This document shows, piece by piece, positions 35,133 to 37,415 of a DNA stretch of 37,415 nucleotides. The stretch covers positions 1-37,415 of the forward strand of contig CANKUB010000037.1 of NCBI GenBank assembly GCA_947486575.1, in the 5' to 3' direction. The first letter of the stretch is position 1, and each line of letters starts with the position of its first letter. Origin of the DNA: Betaproteobacteria bacterium (GTDB lineage: Bacteria > Pseudomonadota > Gammaproteobacteria > Burkholderiales > SG8-41). The notes under the pieces were generated by a model. That model did no database searches. It had not been told where the DNA came from and saw only the letters and a program-made list of their open reading frames with translations. The position numbers and the translations under genes are program-made.

Positions 35133-35136
35133 GCGG

Positions 35137-35364
35137 TTACTGCCCCGCCGCACTGAAATTTTTCAGCACACCGTCTTCAAGAATTTTGACCTGGCTCTGT
35201 GCATCTTGAAGGGCAGCCTGACAAAACTTCATCAGTTCCGCCCCGCGCTTGTAGGCAGCGAGCGATTTTTCCAGCGGTAGTTGGCCCGCCTCCATCTCCG
35301 AGACGATCTCTTCCAGCTCGGCGAGTGCGGACTCAAAGGTTTGCGGTTTATTGGTTTTGGACAT
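35137..35364 (-). CDS. xseB: Exodeoxyribonuclease VII small subunit
   Basis: A 75-residue acidic helical protein with the XseB pattern FESALAELEEIVSEMEAGQL and PLEKSLAAYKRGAELMKFCQ. It is the small subunit that wraps the XseA catalytic subunit. The start MSKTNKPQTFE at 35364 is preferred over one four codons upstream. It is first in the xseB-ispA-dxs-folE-ribBA run, an order common in proteobacteria, and is divergent from the CMD/AhpD-like gene. Confidence 0.93.
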   Translation of the reverse strand: MSKTNKPQTFESALAELEEIVSEMEAGQLPLEKSLAAYKRGAELMKFCQAALQDAQSQVKILEDGVLKNFSAAGQ

Positions 35365-35451
35365 GGGTTGAAGCATTATCGCGCGGGGACACGCAACAGG
35401 AATTCCGTAAACCGAAAGGGTAGCCTAATCAGACGGTTGCGGTCAATGAAC

Positions 35452-35470
35452 GGCGCTGATTTTCAGCGCC
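35452..35470. promoter_or_regulatory. Perfect 8-bp inverted repeat in the xseB / CMD-gene divergent region
   Basis: GGCGCTGA and TCAGCGCC pair perfectly around TTT, 39 nt upstream of the CMD-family ATG at 35510. In RNA this is a strong hairpin without a T-run. It could be an operator or leader structure in the divergent intergenic region of about 145 nt. Confidence 0.45.
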
Positions 35471-35509
35471 TGCTAAACTGCCCAATACCATCCATCAGAA
35501 AGCACTGTC

Positions 35510-36118
35510 ATGTCCCGTAAATCAGAACCACGCCTGGCACCCCTACCCAAAGAAACCACGCCCGAACTTTCCGGCGCGTTTCAAACGTATGTGAAAGTGC
35601 TGGGATTCATTCCCAACAGCGTGCTGATCATGCAGCGCAAACCAAAAATCGTGCAGGCGCTGTCACAACTGGCCGCTGCGATTTGGGATCCGGCGAGCGA
35701 GGTGCCGGTGGCGTTCAAGCGTATGCTGGCGCACGTTGCCAGCCGCGCGCACGGATGCAGTTATTGAATGGCGCACACTGCGGGGGCGGCGCTCCAGCTA
35801 GGCGTTGAAGACAAAAAACTTGAAGCCGTATGGGAGTTTCGCAGCAGCGAATTATTCTCCACCAAAGAACGTGCAGCACTCGAAGTCGCCGTTGCAGGCG
35901 CGGCGCAGCCCAATGAAGTCACCGATGACCTATTCGCGGAACTCAAGCGCCACTGGAACGAAGGCGAGATAGTCGAGATCGTCGCGGTCATTTCCATGTT
36001 CGGCTTCATGAACCGCTGGAACGATACGATGGCCACACCGCTGGAAGAAGAACCCATCCACGTCGGCGAGAAACATCTGGCCAAAAGCGGCTGGCGCGTC
36101 GGCAAACATGAACAGTAA
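35510..36118 (+). CDS. Carboxymuconolactone decarboxylase/AhpD-like protein with in-frame TGA: probable CxxU selenoprotein
   Basis: One 202-codon frame runs from the ATG at 35510 to the TAA at 36116-36118 with a single internal TGA at 35765-35767 (codon 86). The part before TGA has the family N-terminus (TYVKVLGFIPNSVLIMQRKP, then KRMLAHVASRAHGCSY). The part after it continues without shift (MAHTAGAALQLGVEDKKLEA, then EIVEIVAVISMFGFMNRWND). Relatives of this CMD/AhpD-like family carry C-x-x-C followed by x-A-H here. TGA replaces the second Cys, giving Cys83-Ser-Tyr-Sec86-Met-Ala-His89. AhpD-like and CMD-domain CxxU selenoproteins are known. Such proteins are thiol peroxidase-type redox enzymes. 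A hairpin fitting a bacterial SECIS follows the TGA. selABCD are not in the window. The alternative is a nonsense pseudogene or two fragments; a 116-residue restart ORF begins directly after the TGA at 35768. Confidence 0.75.
35778..35797 (+). promoter_or_regulatory. Candidate bacterial SECIS hairpin downstream of the in-frame TGA
   Basis: Hand folding gives CTG (35778-35780) pairing with CAG (35795-35797), one bulged C, then GGG (35782-35784) pairing with CTC (35792-35794, one G-T pair). The apical loop is GGCGGCG (35785-35791). The loop begins with G and lies 17 nt after the TGA, inside the range reported for bacterial SECIS elements. The region is GC-rich and other folds exist, for example GGCGC at 35770-35774 with GCGCT at 35789-35793. 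Confidence 0.4.
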
Positions 36119-36146
36119 GCCATCACGGAGCCTCTGTATCTGACGT

Positions 36147-36162
36147 GCCTGGGGTAACAGGC
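36147..36162 (+). terminator. Weak hairpin after the CMD/AhpD-like gene
   Basis: GCCTG and CAGGC form a 5-bp stem around GGGTAA, followed by TGTTTTC, 28 nt after the stop codon. It lies inside a longer imperfect palindrome (ACGTGC at 36143 and GCACACGT ending near 36178). As a rho-independent terminator it is weak. The gene converges with the TctC gene, so a terminator is expected here. Confidence 0.3.
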
Positions 36163-36222
36163 TGTTTTCAGCACACGTGCATGATGCCTGTATTCACGTA
36201 AGCATTTGTTTTATATTGTTTT

Positions 36223-37197
36223 TTATCCGCTGAATGCAATACCCGCGTCACGTACCACACGACCCCATTTTGCAATCTCACGCTCAACCAATGCCCCCAA
36301 TTCGTCGGGCGTGCCGGTGACCACATCCGTGCCCGCGCTGGCAAACGCCTTATGCACATCCGGTGCGCGCAACGCACGGCTGATTTCGCCGTTTAGCCGC
36401 GCGATGATATGCAGTGGCGTACCCTTCGGCGCAGCAATGCCGAGCCACAACGTAGCTTCATAACCCGCGACGCCGCTTTCTGCCAACGTGGGAATATCGT
36501 TCGCTTGCGTAGACCGTTGCGCGCCGGTCACCCCTAACGCGCGCAAGCGACCTGCACGATGATGCGGTAGCGCAATCGCAATGCCCGGAAAGCCAATCTT
36601 GACTTGCCCGCCGAGCAGATCCGCCGTCGCGGGGCCGCTGCCTTTATACGGAATGTGCGTGGTGTTAACCCCCGCCATTGACATGAAGAGCGCGCCAAAA
36701 AGATGCTGCGCGCCGCCCGTGCCCGACGATGCCCAATCGAGTTTGCCCGGCTGCGCTTTCGCCAGCGCAATCAGTTCCTGTGTGGTACGCACATTTAACG
36801 TGGGGTGCGTCACCAGCGTATTCGGGGCAGAGCCAAACTGCGATACCGGTGCGAAATCCTTTACCGGGTGATACGGCAGCTTGCGATAAATCGCAGGACT
36901 GACGGCAAATGGCGTGCCCGTCATCAAAATGGTGTAGCCGTCGGGCGGCGCGCTGGCAACCAGCTCAGTGCCGATGATGCTGCCAGCGCCGGGCCGGTTA
37001 TCCACCACCACCTGATAGCCGAATTGATCCGACAGCTTTTGCGCGAGTATGCGGCCCGGCACATCCGTTGCGCCGCCGGGTGAAAACGGCACGACCATGC
37101 GTATCGGTCGCGTTGGGTAGGGTTGCAGCTGGGCAAGCGCCACTGCATGCAGGCCACAGGCGAAAGCTACGCCCGCCAAATTAAAGATGCTGTGCAT
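36223..37197 (-). CDS. Bug/TctC family tripartite tricarboxylate transporter binding protein
   Basis: A 324-residue periplasmic solute receptor. A signal peptide ends ALA (residue 22), followed by YPTRPIRMVVPFSPGGATDV, the hallmark TctC/Bug opening. Further blocks are VVVDNRPGAGSIIGTELVA, PDGYTILM and HIPYKGSGPATADLLGGQV. These proteins bind small carboxylates and usually work with TctA/TctB, but betaproteobacteria carry many orphan copies, and no tctAB is here. GAGGGATC precedes the ATG. The ligand cannot be predicted from sequence. Confidence 0.93.
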   Translation of the reverse strand: MHSIFNLAGVAFACGLHAVALAQLQPYPTRPIRMVVPFSPGGATDVPGRILAQKLSDQFGYQVVVDNRPGAGSIIGTELVASAPPDGYTILMTGTPFAVSPAIYRKLPYHPVKDFAPVSQFGSAPNTLVTHPTLNVRTTQELIALAKAQPGKLDWASSGTGGAQHLFGALFMSMAGVNTTHIPYKGSGPATADLLGGQVKIGFPGIAIALPHHRAGRLRALGVTGAQRSTQANDIPTLAESGVAGYEATLWLGIAAPKGTPLHIIARLNGEISRALRAPDVHKAFASAGTDVVTGTPDELGALVEREIAKWGRVVRDAGIAFSG

Positions 37198-37312
37198 GAT
37201 CCCTCAATTCGCTGTAACGTTATAAACCCAGCCTGATCTTACGGGCGCATATTTCCATTTTGGACCAGATATTAACAAGTCAACCAAACATGTCCTAGTA
37301 CGTTGTTAGGGC

Positions 37313-37415
37313 ATGACGACACAAAGCATGAAGCACATACCGGCGGTAGCACAAGACGAACTTCGCAATCGGGTGATTGCCGCGTTGAATCGAGGCGTGA
37401 CGCAGGCGCAGGCGG
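37313..37415 (+). CDS. N-terminus of a probable IS630-type transposase or helix-turn-helix protein (cut by window edge)
   Basis: An open frame begins ATG at 37313 (second ATG at 37328) and runs to the window end. The 34 residues include MKHIPAVAQDELRNRVIAAL and NRGVTQAQA, resembling the first helix-turn-helix of IS630-family transposases, in which R..V..A...G.(ST)...A is typical. The upstream segment TGTCCTAGTACGTTGTTAGG (37291-37310) could be the terminal inverted repeat. Only the start is visible, so an ordinary winged-helix regulator cannot be excluded. Confidence 0.5.
   Translation, partial: MTTQSMKHIPAVAQDELRNRVIAALNRGVTQAQA

Noticed and set aside
35765-35767. TGA read as tryptophan under an alternative genetic code
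   Set aside because: TGA serves as a normal stop elsewhere in the window, for example after ubiX, argF, ribF and the tonB-like gene, and the family residue at this column is Cys, not Trp.

Overview
The window reads as chromosomal DNA of a betaproteobacterium (Burkholderiales/Nitrosomonadales type). Pointers are a Bug/TctC-type periplasmic binding protein, a DUF3579 protein next to rpsT and arg genes, a BPH-type proteasome homologue, and the xseB-ispA-dxs and ribF-ileS-lspA gene orders. The sequence is moderately GC-rich with scattered AT-rich intergenic patches. No rRNA, tRNA, CRISPR array or prophage is visible, and no gene-free stretch exceeds about 300 bases.

Layout. 1-3001: the 5' part of a CaiB/BaiF CoA-transferase gene (minus), ubiX (plus), a small DUF4258/DUF2283 pair resembling a toxin-antitoxin module, and a TIGR02444/DUF2390 protein. 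3137-13229: a co-directional type IV pilus minor-pilin operon, pilE-fimT-pilV-pilW-pilX-pilY1, ending in a TonB-like gene. The PilY1 is very large (1960 aa) because a repeat-rich block is inserted in its von Willebrand A-like domain. 13441-13770: a small secreted protein with eight evenly spaced cysteines.

13820-21141 (minus): murJ, then the ribF-ileS-lspA-ispH cluster (FAD synthesis, isoleucyl-tRNA synthetase, lipoprotein signal peptidase, isoprenoid synthesis). It is interrupted between ribF and ileS by a compact cassette: a GxxExxY-family gene carrying an in-frame amber stop, tightly flanked by 40-bp inverted repeats. One arm lies inside the 3' end of ribF with a 9-bp direct repeat on both sides.

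21297-29253 (plus, except DUF3579): rpsT, then argD-argF-argG (ornithine to argininosuccinate), ppnP, a BPH proteasome homologue, and an orphan GspE/PilB-like ATPase. 29326-30492: yajQ and a secreted retropepsin-like protease. 30527-35364 (minus): the xseB-ispA-dxs-folE-ribBA operon, which joins isoprenoid, folate and riboflavin precursor synthesis.

35510-37415: the most striking locus. A carboxymuconolactone decarboxylase/AhpD-like gene has an in-frame TGA exactly where the second Cys of the catalytic CxxC is expected, and the family sequence continues in frame for 116 codons. The simplest reading is a selenoprotein with a CxxU centre; a possible bacterial SECIS hairpin follows the TGA. After it come a minus-strand TctC/Bug receptor gene and, at the window edge, the start of a probable IS630-type transposase.
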